A stretch of DNA of 64,000 nucleotides, from NCBI RefSeq assembly GCF_017357865.1, contig NZ_CP060096.1, positions 1,537,001 to 1,601,000 on the forward strand, given 5' to 3'. Made by a program: the position numbers and the translations under genes. The notes beneath the pieces are model-generated. The model saw only the letters and a list, made by a program, of their open reading frames with translations, made no database searches and was not told where the DNA came from. Positions 24,039 to 34,600 of the stretch are shown here, piece after piece; the first letter of the stretch is position 1, and each line of letters begins with the position of its first letter. Source of the DNA: Aceticella autotrophica. GTDB lineage: Bacteria > Bacillota > Thermoanaerobacteria > Thermoanaerobacterales > Thermoanaerobacteraceae.

Positions 24039-25487
24039 TTATTCTACTTCTTCATGGTAGTTTTCGATATATTCGACCGCCTTTTCTATTCTCTCAAGTG
24101 TTTTAGCCTTTCCTAAAAGTTCCATAATATCAAACAAACCAGGTCCAAATGTCCTGCCAGATATTGCGAGCCTCGTTGGGTGAAATAAATTCCCGCTGGA
24201 AATTTTCAGTTCCTCAATAAGCCTTCTGTATGCATCTTCTGTATTTTCCACTGTAAAGGGCTCTACATTTTCTAATGCTTTTTTCGCTTTTTTCAATATG
24301 TCTATAACGCCGGTCTTTAAAAAATATTTTTTTACACCCTTTTTATCATACTCTTCTATCTCTGCAAAATAATATGATGAAGCATCGGCAATATCTATAA
24401 GGGTTTTTTCCCTCTCTCTCACTAAATTAACAATCTTTTTAATGTAATTATAATCATAGTTATCCCCAATTAAATTTTTCTTTTGCAGAAAAGGTATAAC
24501 CATATTTGTCAGTTTATCGATATCATATTCCCTTATATAGTGTCCATTTAGCCACGTTAATTTTTTTGTATCATATATTGCAGGATTTTTAGAAACCCTT
24601 TCAAGTGTAAATTCCTTTATGCTTTTCGAAGTATCAAATATTTCCTCTCCATCTTGAGGTATCCATCCCAATAATGTTATATAATTAATTATTGCTTCCG
24701 GTAAATATCCTAAATCTCTAAATTCCTGTACAGATGTTGCTCCATGTCTTTTGCTGAGCTTGCTCCTATCAGGCGCCAGAACCATTGAAACATGTGCAAA
24801 TTCTGGGAGTTTGAATTCCAATGCCTCATATATCAAGATTTGTTTGGGGGTATTGGAAAGATGCTCTTCTGCTCTTATTACATGAGATATCTTAAACTCA
24901 TAATCATCAATAACCGTCGCAAAATTATATGTCGGCATATTATCGGATTTCATTATTATAAAATCATCAAATGTTGAATTTTCAAACTCAACATTTCCCC
25001 TTATTATATCATGAACCACTGTTTTACCTGCTCTGGGAACTTTAAGCCTTATAACCGGTTTTTTACCCTCTTCTAAGTATTTTTCAATCATTTCCTGTTT
25101 TAAATCCCTGCACTTCCCTGAATACATAGAAGGTCTACCGTCTTTTTGAGCTTTTTTTCTCATTTCGTCAAGTTCTTCCTTTGAGCAAAAACAATAATAT
25201 GCTTTACCTTCATTAAGAAGTTGTTGAGCATATTCCCTATATCTTTCTAACCTTTGAGCTTGATAAAAAGGACCCTCATCCCAGTCTAAACCAAGCCATT
25301 TTAAACCATCAAGAATAGCTTCCATAGATTTCTCGGTAGAACGTTCAATATCAGTATCATCTACCCTAAGAATTAAACATCCTTCATTATGTCTTGCAAA
25401 TAACCAATTAAACAATGCTGTACGTGCACCACCTATATGCAAATTGCCAGTAGGACTTGGCGCAAATCTCACTCTTATATCACTCAT
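24039..25487 (-). CDS. gltX: Glutamyl-tRNA synthetase
   Basis: 482-residue class I aminoacyl-tRNA synthetase that charges tRNA-Glu; a non-discriminating form would also mischarge tRNA-Gln for GatCAB. It has the HIGH-type motif [17 protein letters not shown] at the N-terminus and the KMSKS-type motif KLSKRHG. The C-terminal anticodon-binding domain is complete. GGAGGTAATTTT precedes the ATG. The gene lies just upstream of tRNA-Gln and tRNA-Glu. Confidence 0.96.
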   Translation of the reverse strand: MSDIRVRFAPSPTGNLHIGGARTALFNWLFARHNEGCLILRVDDTDIERSTEKSMEAILDGLKWLGLDWDEGPFYQAQRLERYREYAQQLLNEGKAYYCFCSKEELDEMRKKAQKDGRPSMYSGKCRDLKQEMIEKYLEEGKKPVIRLKVPRAGKTVVHDIIRGNVEFENSTFDDFIIMKSDNMPTYNFATVIDDYEFKISHVIRAEEHLSNTPKQILIYEALEFKLPEFAHVSMVLAPDRSKLSKRHGATSVQEFRDLGYLPEAIINYITLLGWIPQDGEEIFDTSKSIKEFTLERVSKNPAIYDTKKLTWLNGHYIREYDIDKLTNMVIPFLQKKNLIGDNYDYNYIKKIVNLVREREKTLIDIADASSYYFAEIEEYDKKGVKKYFLKTGVIDILKKAKKALENVEPFTVENTEDAYRRLIEELKISSGNLFHPTRLAISGRTFGPGLFDIMELLGKAKTLERIEKAVEYIENYHEEVE

Positions 25488-25669
25488 AAAATTACCTCCA
25501 TACCCTTTATGCTATACAAAAATTTAGCAAGAAAATTTTAACTAACATTGATTATACTTTAATCAATAATACTTTTCAACAAAACATCATAATATAACTT
25601 CGTATCTATTTATTATAATTCTTAAAAATGATATTATAATAATATTATCAAAACATTAGGAGGTAAGCA
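25488..25669. other. Divergent promoter region gltX / pgpA
   Basis: About 180 AT-rich bases between two divergent genes; no gene or recognised structured element. Confidence 0.4.
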
Positions 25670-26164
25670 ATGAAAAATACAACAATTGAGCTTTTAAAAG
25701 AACGCGGTGTAACAATTGATGACATGGCAGAGCTTGTAATTGAACTTCAAAAAAAATACTATACGTTAACAAAAGATGAATGTATTGCAAGCATTAATTC
25801 AGTACTTAATAAAAGAGAGGTACAAAATGCAGTCTTAACAGGTATAACCCTTGATAAATTAGCTGAAAAAAATATGCTTGAGGAACCACTTCTTTCTATA
25901 TTAAAGCGTGACGAACCACTATACGGCATTGATGAAATTCTTGCGTTAAGTATTACAAATATATATGGTTCAATAGGACTTACAAATTTTGGTTACCTCG
26001 ATAAAATCAAGCTTGGTATAATAGGTAAATTAAACGAAGATAAAAATGAACACTGCAATACCTTTATTGATGATTTAGTTGCAGCAATTGTTGCAGCCGC
26101 ATGTTCTAAAATAGCACATTCTCATAAAGATAATGAATGTGCTCATAATGAAAATGAATGTTGA
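25670..26164 (+). CDS. pgpA: Phosphatidylglycerophosphatase A-family protein
   Basis: 164-residue protein of the PgpA family in its short Firmicute form (YutG-like), thought to dephosphorylate phosphatidylglycerol phosphate in phospholipid synthesis. Recognised from LNKREVQNAVLTGITLDKLAE, LLSILKRDEPLYGIDEILA and the closing TNIYGSIGLTNFGYLDK-GIIGKL pattern. An unusual Cys/His-rich tail (CSKIAHSHKDNECAHNENEC) could bind a metal. AGGAGGT precedes the ATG. Confidence 0.82.
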   Translation: MKNTTIELLKERGVTIDDMAELVIELQKKYYTLTKDECIASINSVLNKREVQNAVLTGITLDKLAEKNMLEEPLLSILKRDEPLYGIDEILALSITNIYGSIGLTNFGYLDKIKLGIIGKLNEDKNEHCNTFIDDLVAAIVAAACSKIAHSHKDNECAHNENEC

Positions 26165-26199
26165 AAAAAAGGACAAAATATATTATAATAAACAACATT

Positions 26200-26295
26200 G
26201 GGAGTAGATAGGTACTGGTGTATCTACTGGTCTTCAAAACCAGCTTCTCGTCCTTTACGGCGAGAGGTGGGTTCGATTCCCACATACTCCCGCCA
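26200..26295 (+). tRNA. selC: Selenocysteine tRNA (anticodon TCA)
   Basis: 96 bases, with acceptor GGGAGTA/TACTCCC followed by GCCA, a long variable arm (CTTCTCGTCCTTTACGGCGAGAG), T-arm GTGGGTTCGATTCCCAC, and anticodon stem CTGGT/ACCAG with loop CTTCAAA, giving anticodon TCA. The extended D arm and overall length match bacterial tRNA-Sec, which reads UGA as selenocysteine with SelB. Its presence implies selA, selB and selD elsewhere in the genome. Confidence 0.95.
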
Positions 26296-26331
26296 TTTTT
26301 TTAAATTTGATTACTTATAATTTTATATCAA

Positions 26332-26760
26332 TTAACTTTTATCCTCACTATCGTATTTAGCAACAACCCTTGTGGAAATACCTCCTCTTTCCATGAATTC
26401 ACCAATAACCTCCATGCATTTGGGAGCTAAAAGTTTTACCAAATCATCTAATATACGGTTTACTGCATGTTCCTGTAATATTCCTACATTTCGGTATGAT
26501 GTTAAATAATATTTTAAAGATTTTAATTCAACCAATTTATCACTCGGTATATACTTAATCGTCAATCTTGCATTATCCGGCAAGCCTGTCCATGGACACA
26601 CAGAAGAAAATTCTTCGGTATTGTATTCTATAACCGTATCTTTCTCTGGATACTCATATACCGTCGTTTCTAAAATTTCTGAATCAATTTTATCATATCC
26701 ATAAATATCAAATCTCTTTTCACTGTATTTATTCATCAGTTTAAGCGCTGGATGCTCCAT
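26332..26760 (-). CDS. queF: NADPH-dependent preQ0 reductase
   Basis: 142-residue type I QueF, which reduces 7-cyano-7-deazaguanine (preQ0) to preQ1 in queuosine biosynthesis. It has the catalytic Cys in [12 protein letters not shown], the conserved [15 protein letters not shown] motif (QueF signature) and the substrate-binding GGIST near the C-terminus. The ATG at 26760 has only AAGGA immediately adjacent, so efficient initiation may depend on coupling to an overlapping short upstream ORF (26736-26792). Confidence 0.94.
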   Translation of the reverse strand: MEHPALKLMNKYSEKRFDIYGYDKIDSEILETTVYEYPEKDTVIEYNTEEFSSVCPWTGLPDNARLTIKYIPSDKLVELKSLKYYLTSYRNVGILQEHAVNRILDDLVKLLAPKCMEVIGEFMERGGISTRVVAKYDSEDKS

Positions 26761-26792
26761 TCCTTAACAGGTGGATGAAATGCGCTTTTCAC
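26736..26792 (-). CDS. Possible 18-codon leader ORF overlapping the queF start
   Basis: GTG at 26790-26792 is preceded by GAAAGGA, a much better ribosome site than that of queF. The frame encodes [18 protein letters not shown] and ends at TGA 26736-26738, inside queF. It may deliver ribosomes to the queF start by translational coupling. No preQ1 riboswitch was found here. Support is positional only. Confidence 0.35.
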   Translation of the reverse strand: MKSAFHPPVKEWSIQRLN

Positions 26793-26883
26793 TCCTTTCA
26801 TTTAAAAAAATATTTATCATAATTCTTTCTGTCTTTAAATTCTTATATTTATAAAGCTTATCATACTTTATTTCTTTGATAAA

Positions 26884-27864
26884 TTATATAAAACCGTAAA
26901 ACTCATTTCCACATTTTAAACATTTATTATTTTTTATACCAATAATATTTATATTGATATTTCTTTCAATCAGCAAATTCCCGCATACAGGACAATATGT
27001 ATTGTTATCAAACCCAGGGGCATTGCCTGTATAAACATAATTAAGATATTTCTTTCCCGTTTCAGAAACCAATTTTAAGGTTTCAATAGGTGTAGGTGGA
27101 TTTGTCATTTTATAATGAGGAAAATATCTCGTAAAATGTAAAGGAATGTTTTTATTTATGCCTGACAGCCATTTTGCAAGTTTTTCCATTTCGTCAACAT
27201 TATCATTTTCTCCTGTAACTAATAATGTTGTTATTTCAACATGACAAGATTTAGCCGCAACTTCTACCGTCCTTAATACATTGTCAAGTTTCCCGTAGCA
27301 CAGCTTTCTGTAATATTCATCAGTAAATGCTTTTATATCAATGTTCATTGCATCAATATATTTTAGCAGTTCTTTTAATGGCTCAATATTTATAAATCCA
27401 TTTGAAACAAGCACATTTTTTAACCCATTTTCCCTTGCTGCTTTTGCACATTCTATCACATATTCAAACCATATAGTCGGTTCATTATAAGTATATGCTA
27501 TACCTATATTGTTCTCCTGAGACTTTGCAATATGTATTAATTGCTCAGGTAATGCAAAATTTCCTTCCAATTTTTGCTGTGATATCTCCCAGTTCTGACA
27601 AAATGCACATCTTAAATTGCATCCGAAGGTTCCAACAGAAAGTATATATCTGCCGGGATAGAAATGATATAAAGGCTTCTTTTCCATTGGATCCAAGGCA
27701 ATTGCTGTTACAATGCCATAATTTTCAGTATTAAGGGTACCATTCACATTTTTACGCACATTACAAAATCCATACTTACCTTCTTTAATCATACAATCAT
27801 GAGGACATAATAAGCAGTGTACTGTATTATTATCAAGTTTTTCATAAAACATTGCTTCTTTCAT
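26884..27864 (-). CDS. amrS: AmmeMemoRadiSam system radical SAM enzyme
   Basis: 326-residue PflA-like radical SAM protein with the cluster motif CNLRCAFC and an N-terminal Cys-rich region ([18 protein letters not shown]) that may hold another metal site. A C-terminal CPVCGNLL...CLKCG zinc-ribbon-like pair is present. It overlaps the upstream AmrB/AmrA fusion gene by ATGA (27861-27864), the standard conserved pairing of the AmmeMemoRadiSam system. The biochemical role of the system remains poorly defined. Confidence 0.92.
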   Translation of the reverse strand: MKEAMFYEKLDNNTVHCLLCPHDCMIKEGKYGFCNVRKNVNGTLNTENYGIVTAIALDPMEKKPLYHFYPGRYILSVGTFGCNLRCAFCQNWEISQQKLEGNFALPEQLIHIAKSQENNIGIAYTYNEPTIWFEYVIECAKAARENGLKNVLVSNGFINIEPLKELLKYIDAMNIDIKAFTDEYYRKLCYGKLDNVLRTVEVAAKSCHVEITTLLVTGENDNVDEMEKLAKWLSGINKNIPLHFTRYFPHYKMTNPPTPIETLKLVSETGKKYLNYVYTGNAPGFDNNTYCPVCGNLLIERNININIIGIKNNKCLKCGNEFYGFI

Positions 27865-29267
27865 TTATGCCTCACCACCTTAAATTTAAATATGCTATAT
27901 GGTTCCTGTGGATTTATTCCTGCCTTTTTAAGAGCAATGGAGATTTGTTCATCTACTGTATTTACACCTTCAAGGTCCGGCAGAAGGACTCCTGACCTGT
28001 AACCGCTTTTTACTATAATGCCGTATTTTTTAGGGTCAAGTTCATCTATGGATAATACCGACTCCGGTTGGGTTAAAACATCGACAGAATATTCTAAATC
28101 ATCTAGTTCTTCAAGCCTTACGGGATAGAATCGAGGATCCTCCGTTCCTGCACTTATGGCATTTCTTATTATTTCATCAGCAATATTATCCCTTTGAGGA
28201 TATATTGTACCTATACATCCTCTTAAGTCACCATCTTTATGTATTGAAACAAAAACGCCCGCTTTTTTATTTAACATTTCCATCGGTAAATCCTCAGGTA
28301 CTTTCATTATTTTATTATTCTTAAGATAATATTCTAAACTTTTCCTTGCTAATTTTACATAGATATCTTCATTTGCCCTCATTTCATTAATTCTTTCCTT
28401 CTTTAAATTATACAGTATTTTCATAAATCCAAAAGATTTTTCTTTTTCAGGTATAAATTCTGCGACACCATACCCAACTCCAAACGGTCCTTCATATGAA
28501 AGTACCTTTGCTTTTACTTCATAAGCATCAAGGACCCCCAGCAAAACACATATAGACCTAAAACCACATTCTGCAGCATCTTCTATAAGGGCTTTATCCA
28601 TATTGATTATTTCTTTTACTTTCATATCTTCTAAAAGATTTAAAATAAGTTCGTCAAATACCTTACCATTTGGGGTATACCCATTAGGGCTGTTTGGTGT
28701 AAGTTTATGTGAAAGGTCTCCACTGGCAATAAAAACAACCTTATTATCTGACTCAATTATTGCTTCATTTATTGCAATTCCAAATTCATAAAGCTGTTCA
28801 AAAGGCAAAAATCCATATGCCAAATTTACTAATTTAAAATCGTTGTACTGTTTTGTGACAAAGTATAAAGGTACCAATGTGCCGTGGTCAAGATCTTCCG
28901 GCAATGAATATTTTCTTAATATTGTTTCATCAATTGCTGCAATAGGGATATTATGTGCCTTTGCCTTTTCCAAAATCTTTTTAGATAATCCTATGTTGTT
29001 TTTAAAGCTAAATTTAACCTGTCCGGCTGCAAACTTTCCAAGGTCTCCTTCTAAGTCAGACCTCATTATTATTGACACCGCATCTCTAAAAACATAACTA
29101 TGCGGAGAAATAACGATAATTGTATCAGGCATAAGTTCTCTTATGTTTTTAGAAGCTATATTTAATGCCTCTATCGTTTTCTGAATCTTTTTTTCTTCCC
29201 CATGACCAACCTCGGGTACTATAATCGGTGGATGTGGCATGAGGTATGCCGATAAAAGCTTACCCAT
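27861..29267 (-). CDS. AmmeMemoRadiSam fusion protein: Memo domain plus AMMECR1 domain
   Basis: 468 residues. The N-terminal half (about 1-265) is a MEMO1/LigB-like class III dioxygenase-fold domain ([40 protein letters not shown]). The C-terminal half (about 285-468) is an AMMECR1 domain with its hallmark [10 protein letters not shown]. These are the AmrB and AmrA components of the AmmeMemoRadiSam system fused into one chain. The downstream radical SAM partner is translationally coupled. Function unknown; all three parts are co-conserved from archaea to bacteria, which suggests one pathway. Confidence 0.92.
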   Translation of the reverse strand: MGKLLSAYLMPHPPIIVPEVGHGEEKKIQKTIEALNIASKNIRELMPDTIIVISPHSYVFRDAVSIIMRSDLEGDLGKFAAGQVKFSFKNNIGLSKKILEKAKAHNIPIAAIDETILRKYSLPEDLDHGTLVPLYFVTKQYNDFKLVNLAYGFLPFEQLYEFGIAINEAIIESDNKVVFIASGDLSHKLTPNSPNGYTPNGKVFDELILNLLEDMKVKEIINMDKALIEDAAECGFRSICVLLGVLDAYEVKAKVLSYEGPFGVGYGVAEFIPEKEKSFGFMKILYNLKKERINEMRANEDIYVKLARKSLEYYLKNNKIMKVPEDLPMEMLNKKAGVFVSIHKDGDLRGCIGTIYPQRDNIADEIIRNAISAGTEDPRFYPVRLEELDDLEYSVDVLTQPESVLSIDELDPKKYGIIVKSGYRSGVLLPDLEGVNTVDEQISIALKKAGINPQEPYSIFKFKVVRHK

Positions 29268-29357
29268 AGTGATTACCCCTTTCTTTTTTCATTTGCTTAT
29301 ATTATACTCTTAATACATATAATTTAAAATATTATTTAGAAATAATATTTTAAATTA

Positions 29358-29386
29358 TTGACAAATACTAAAAATAATGTTATATT
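29358..29386 (+). promoter_or_regulatory. Thioredoxin promoter
   Basis: TTGACA (29358-29363) and TATATT (29381-29386) separated by exactly 17 bases, in front of the thioredoxin gene. Confidence 0.75.
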
Positions 29387-29397
29387 TATATTGTGGA

Positions 29398-29419
29398 ATT
29401 ACCCCATATACAGGGGATA
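29398..29419 (+). promoter_or_regulatory. CCCC/GGGG inverted repeat in the thioredoxin leader
   Basis: TTACCCC-ATATACA-GGGGATA lies just downstream of the -10 box, where transcription should start. G/C blocks flanked by A/T in this arrangement are typical of CsoR/RcnR-family repressor operators. The site could instead be an mRNA hairpin. No regulator gene is adjacent. Confidence 0.45.
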
Positions 29420-29439
29420 AGTATAGGAGGTTGGTATTA

Positions 29440-29766
29440 ATGAAACCAATTAGTGTAACAGATGCGACATTTGAAAATGAAGTTTATAACTCAGACAAAC
29501 CGGTATTAGTTGATTTTTGGGCAAAATGGTGCGGTCCATGCAGAATGATGGCACCTGTTCTTGAAGAATTTTCAGAAGAATATTCAGACCATATTAAGGT
29601 TGCAAAATTAGATATAGATGAAAACCCTTTAATCACGACACAATACAGGGTAATGAGCATACCTACCTTGGGTATATTTGTAAATGGTAAACTTGTTGAC
29701 AAATTAGTTGGATTTATGCCCAAAGAAGAACTTGCTAACAGATTATCGAAATATATTAATGCATAA
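29440..29766 (+). CDS. trxA: Thioredoxin
   Basis: 108-residue thioredoxin with active site WAKWCGPCRMMAP, the buried Asp region (LVDFWAKW), cis-proline MSIPTLGIF and the glycine motif KLVGFMPKEEL. It reduces protein disulfides in the cytoplasm. ATG at 29440 follows AGGAGGTTGGTATTA; upstream in-frame ATGs lie in the promoter. No thioredoxin reductase is adjacent. Confidence 0.95.
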   Translation: MKPISVTDATFENEVYNSDKPVLVDFWAKWCGPCRMMAPVLEEFSEEYSDHIKVAKLDIDENPLITTQYRVMSIPTLGIFVNGKLVDKLVGFMPKEELANRLSKYINA

Positions 29767-29781
29767 TTTAAACCAAGGCAT

Positions 29782-29813
29782 AAAAAAGGAGCTAATTTCC
29801 ATAGCTCCTTTTT
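29782..29813. terminator. Bidirectional terminator between trxA and the decarboxylase gene
   Basis: AAAAAGGAGCTA/TAGCTCCTTTTT hairpin with A- and T-runs on both sides; its right edge touches the decarboxylase stop codon. Confidence 0.88.
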
Positions 29814-31299
29814 ATGCTGTTATATTTAATATTTGAAGGTCATTTACAACCTTTATATATTCGACATTTGGATCTTCAGTACCCTGTATGCTTAAATTAG
29901 CATTTTTCATTTCATTAACATATTCTATAATCTCTCTGGTTATTCTTTCACCCGGACATAATACTGGAATGCCAGGAGGATATGCCATGAGAAACTCTGC
30001 ACTTATCTGTCCAATACTTTCTTCCAATGGGAGAGCTACTGTTGAACATTCAAATGCATATCTTGGTGATATTACCTGTTCAGGTATATCTGGTATATCA
30101 ATAGATTTCATTATATCTACACCATCTTTATATAATTCACTGCTAATATCCCTTAATGCCCTTAACAAATAATCAACTTTTTCCTTTGTATCACCTATTG
30201 AAAAAATACATAATACATTATACATATCAGATAACTCCGGCTGAATATAATATTTTTCAGCTAAGATTCTTTCCAACTCATGACCCGTTATGCCAAGTCC
30301 CTTAGCGGTTATAGTAATCTTTGTTGGGTCAAAATCATATGCACCATTTTTACCTACAATTTCATCTCCAAAACAATACAATCCATTTATATTGTTTATC
30401 TCTTTACGTGCATATTCCGAAAGTTCAATTGTCATATCAAGCAATTTCTTACCTTCTATCATCATTTGTTTCCTTGCAACATCTAAGGATGCCAGCAATA
30501 TATAAGAAGGGCTTGTTGTTTGTAGTAAGCTCATGACCTGTTTTACTCTTAATACATCTATTCTATCCGCTTTTACATGTAGCATTGAACTCTGTGTCAT
30601 TGAGCCAATAATCTTATGTGTGCTTTGTGCACATATATCTGCACCTGCTTCCATAGCTGATATTGGTAATTTCTCATTAAATTTCAAATGGGGACCATGT
30701 GCCTCGTCTACCATTAAAATTGCTCCATAGTCATGAACAATTTCAGAAATTTTAACAATATCTGCTGATACACCATAATAGGTGGGATTTATAATTAAAA
30801 CAGCCTTTGCATCGGGATTATCTTTAAGTGTTTTTTCTACTATTTCCGGTGTAACATTAAGAGCAACGCCTATATTTTTGTCAACCTCTGGCTGCATATA
30901 AACAGGTACTGCTCCGCTTAAAATTATTCCAGAGGTAACCGATTTATGAATATTTCGAGGTACAATAATTTTTTCATTTTCACCCATAACACTTAAAATC
31001 ATAGCCTGTATAGCTCCTGATGTCCCGTGAATACAAAAGAATGTAGCATCAGCACCGAAAGCATCTGCTGCTAATTCTTGAGCTTCCTTTATAGGACCGG
31101 TTGGCTTATGAAGGCTGTCAACTTGCTTAAATACAGTAACATCCATTGATAAAACATTTTTTCCAACAAAATCTAAAAACCTTTTTTCCATTCCTTTTCC
31201 TTTTTTATGCCCCGGAACATGAAAAGGTATCGTGTTATTATTGACATATTCCATTAGAGCATCAAACAATGGGGTCTTTTCATGATTTAAATTTTTCAA
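29812..31299 (-). CDS. Orn/Lys/Arg-type PLP decarboxylase
   Basis: About 495-residue fold-type I PLP decarboxylase of the basic amino acid group (SpeA/Cad/YaaO type), probably arginine or lysine decarboxylase supplying polyamines. Features: PFHVPGHKKGKGM near the N-terminus, the PLP lysine in CAQSTHKIIGSMTQSSML, VDEAHGPHL and a C-terminal decarboxylase domain with YPPGIPVLCPGE. The start is taken as TTG at 31297-31299 with AAGGTG nine bases upstream; the GTG at 31311 touches that site. Substrate cannot be settled from sequence alone. Confidence 0.9.
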   Translation of the reverse strand: MKNLNHEKTPLFDALMEYVNNNTIPFHVPGHKKGKGMEKRFLDFVGKNVLSMDVTVFKQVDSLHKPTGPIKEAQELAADAFGADATFFCIHGTSGAIQAMILSVMGENEKIIVPRNIHKSVTSGIILSGAVPVYMQPEVDKNIGVALNVTPEIVEKTLKDNPDAKAVLIINPTYYGVSADIVKISEIVHDYGAILMVDEAHGPHLKFNEKLPISAMEAGADICAQSTHKIIGSMTQSSMLHVKADRIDVLRVKQVMSLLQTTSPSYILLASLDVARKQMMIEGKKLLDMTIELSEYARKEINNINGLYCFGDEIVGKNGAYDFDPTKITITAKGLGITGHELERILAEKYYIQPELSDMYNVLCIFSIGDTKEKVDYLLRALRDISSELYKDGVDIMKSIDIPDIPEQVISPRYAFECSTVALPLEESIGQISAEFLMAYPPGIPVLCPGERITREIIEYVNEMKNANLSIQGTEDPNVEYIKVVNDLQILNITA

Positions 31300-31338
31300 C
31301 TTGATTAACACCTTCTTTCATAAGTTTTGGCTCAGAAT

Positions 31339-31376
31339 AAAAGCCTGAACCACGATGCAAAAAGGATCAGGGCTTT
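31339..31376 (-). promoter_or_regulatory. Attenuator-like hairpin upstream of the decarboxylase gene
   Basis: On the minus strand AAAGCCCTGATCC pairs with GGTTCAGGCTTT around a twelve-base loop and is followed by TTATTC. It lies in the leader, about 40 bases before the ribosome site, where a terminator would reduce expression unless relieved. No known riboswitch was recognised. Confidence 0.5.
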
Positions 31377-31641
31377 ACAACATTAATTATTTTCCTTTTT
31401 TGTTTTCAATTTATTATAAGATATATTTATTCATATTTCAATAAAAAATTTATAATTTATTTTTTTCTATAATTATAATATGCAGTATTAAAAAAACTGC
31501 GAAAGCAATAAACTTCATGAATATTACCTTTATTTTATAATTATATCCAATATACATTAAATATTGATTAAAAACAGAACTTTATATTATAATGAATGTG
31601 AAAGTGCGTGAAATAAATATATATAAGGAGAAAATAAAAAT
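31377..31641. other. Divergent intergenic region before purL
   Basis: About 265 AT-rich bases between the decarboxylase leader and purL. A small hairpin GCAGTATTAAAAAAACTGC lies near 31482-31500. No gene or purine-type riboswitch is visible. Confidence 0.4.
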
Positions 31642-34600
31642 ATGAACACAGTAAGAAGAATTTTTGTGGAAAAAAAGCCTGAATTTAATATTGATGCTTT
31701 TAAACTCTATCATGATTTAAAAGAAAATCTTAATATTAAAGGGCTTAAAGGTTTAAGGTTATTAAACAGATATGATATTTCAGGAATTTCAGAGAAGGAT
31801 TATTTAAAATCCTTAAATACCATCTTCTCTGAACCTAATGTTGATACATTGTATGAAGAACAATTTGATATCGAAAAAGGTGACATAATATTTGCTGTCG
31901 AATATCTCCCAGGACAATATGACCAAAGAGCAGATTCTGCCGAACAATGTATTCAGATCATTACAGAAGGCAAAAAACCTATTATTCGAACTGCAAGGGT
32001 TATTGTATTAAAAGGCAATATAAAAAATGAGGAATTGCTTAAAATTAAGGAATACTGCATAAATACCGTTGATTCACGTGAAGCATCCTTGGAAAAACCA
32101 GACACTCTTGAGATTGAAATTAAACGTCCTGATAATGTGGAAATACTTGAGGGATTTATTAACATGGATGATTCTGCTCTTGAATCTTTAATGGAAAAAC
32201 TAAATCTTGCAATGAGCTTTGAAGATTTTAAATTCTGTCAAGAGTATTTCAAAAATACCGAGTTAAGAAATCCAACAATAACAGAAATAAGAGTTATTGA
32301 CACATACTGGTCTGACCACTGCCGGCATACTACATTTCTTACAAAAATCAATAATATTAAAATTATTGACAGCAAATATACAATTCCAATCAAAGAAGCC
32401 TTTGATGAATATATTAAATCACGAAAATATGTTTATGGTGATACGGATAGAAACATATGCCTTATGGACATTGCTACAATAGGCATGAAAGAACTTAAAA
32501 AAAGAGGAATCCTCGATAATCTCGATGAATCTGAAGAAATAAATGCATGCAGTATCGTATCAGATGTTGATATAAATGGCAAAACAGAAAAATGGCTTAT
32601 TATGTTTAAAAATGAAACCCATAACCATCCAACCGAAATAGAACCCTATGGCGGCGCAGCCACATGCCTCGGCGGTGCTATAAGGGATCCATTGTCCGGA
32701 AGATCGTATGTATATCAGGCAATGCGGGTAACCGGCAGTGGAGACCCAAGAAAAAAAGTCGAGGATACCCTCCCCGGAAAACTACCCCAAAGAAAAATAA
32801 CAACAGAAGCTGCACATGGTTATAGTTCTTATGGAAACCAAATAGGTCTATCAACCGGTCATGTCGCAGAAATTTATGATGAAGGATTTGTTGCAAAAAG
32901 AATGGAAATAGGTGCTGTAATTGGCGCTGTCCCAAAAGAAAATGTCGTAAGAAAGAAACCGAAAGAAGGCGATGCAATAATATTACTTGGAGGCAGAACG
33001 GGAAGAGATGGCTGCGGAGGTGCTACAGGATCTTCAAAAAAACATACGAAAGAATCCATAGCGACATGCGGAGCAGAGGTACAGAAAGGTAACGCAATTA
33101 CAGAAAGAAAAATACAAAGACTTTTTAGAAACCCTCATGTCAGCAGATTGATAAAAAAATGCAATGATTTTGGAGCAGGCGGTGTATCTGTTGCAATAGG
33201 CGAATTAAGCGATGGATTAATTATAGACTTAGACAAAATTCCTAAGAAATATGAAGGACTTGATGGTACAGAACTTGCTATTTCAGAATCTCAGGAACGA
33301 ATGGCAGTTGTAGTTCATAAAAATGATGTTGAAAAATTTATCATGCTTGCAAAAGAAGAAAATTTAGAAGCAACAGAAGTTGCTTCAGTTACAAATGACA
33401 GAAGAATGAAAATGCTGTGGCAAGGTAAAACAATTGTAGATATAAGCCGGGATTTTCTTAATACAAATGGTGTTACACAAGAAACAAATGTTGTTATAAA
33501 TCCTATAGATAATGAAAGTTATTTTGAAAATTCACTTTCAAGGCTTAATCATAATACCTGCCTTAAAGAAGAATGGCTGTCAAATCTGGCAGATTTAAAT
33601 GTATGCAGCCAGAAGGGTCTTGTTGAAATGTTTGATAGTACAATAGGGGCGAGTACGGTACTTTTGCCTTTTGGCGGCAAATATCAGGATACCCCTATTG
33701 AAGGAATGGCTGCTAAAATACCCTTAATAGATGGAGAAACAAATACAGGCACATTAATGACGTTTGGATATAATTCTAAACTTTCAACATGGAGTCCCTT
33801 CCATGGGGCAGTTTATGCTGTTGTTGAAGCAGTTACAAAGATAGTCGCAATGGGCGGTAATTATAAAACCATAAGACTTACATTGCAGGAATATTTCGAA
33901 AAACTGGGGAAGAACCCCTCTAAGTGGGGCAAACCATTCAGTGCCCTTTTAGGTGCCCTTTACGCTCAAAAAATGTTTGAAATACCTGCAATAGGCGGTA
34001 AAGACAGTATGTCAGGTACTTTTATGGATATGAATGTACCACCGACCCTTGTGGCTTTTGCAGTGGATGTAATAAATGTTAATAATGTGATTTCTCCAGA
34101 ATTTAAAAAATATGGCAGCAGAGTAATATTAATACCTGTCAAAAGAGATGAAAGAGAATTACCCGATTTCAATTCTTTAATGATGAATTTTAACAAAGTA
34201 AATAAGCTGATTAAAGAAAACAAGGTATTGGCAGCATATAGCGTAAAATATGGCGGTCTTGCTGAATGTATAACTAAAATGTCCTTTGGAAACAGAATAG
34301 GCTTTAAATTTGAAAAAGAAATGAGCAAAAAAGATTTATTTTTACCAGAATATGGGTCAATTGTATTAGAAATAGACGATGCCGTTGATATTGAAAATGA
34401 ATTATCTGATATCGGATTTATTTTATTGGGACATACAATATCTGATAAATCAATATACTTAAATAATACTGAAATAACACTATATGAGGCTTATAACGCA
34501 TGGCAGATTCCACTGGAAAAAGTCTTCCCTGTAAAAATAAATCCTGTAAAAGAGAAACCTGAAATTATAAAATATGACAACAGAATAATACGCCCTGTTT

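Noticed and set aside
31440-31640. Purine riboswitch in front of purL
   Set aside because: The leader lacks the conserved purine aptamer loops; only a small hairpin near 31482 is present.
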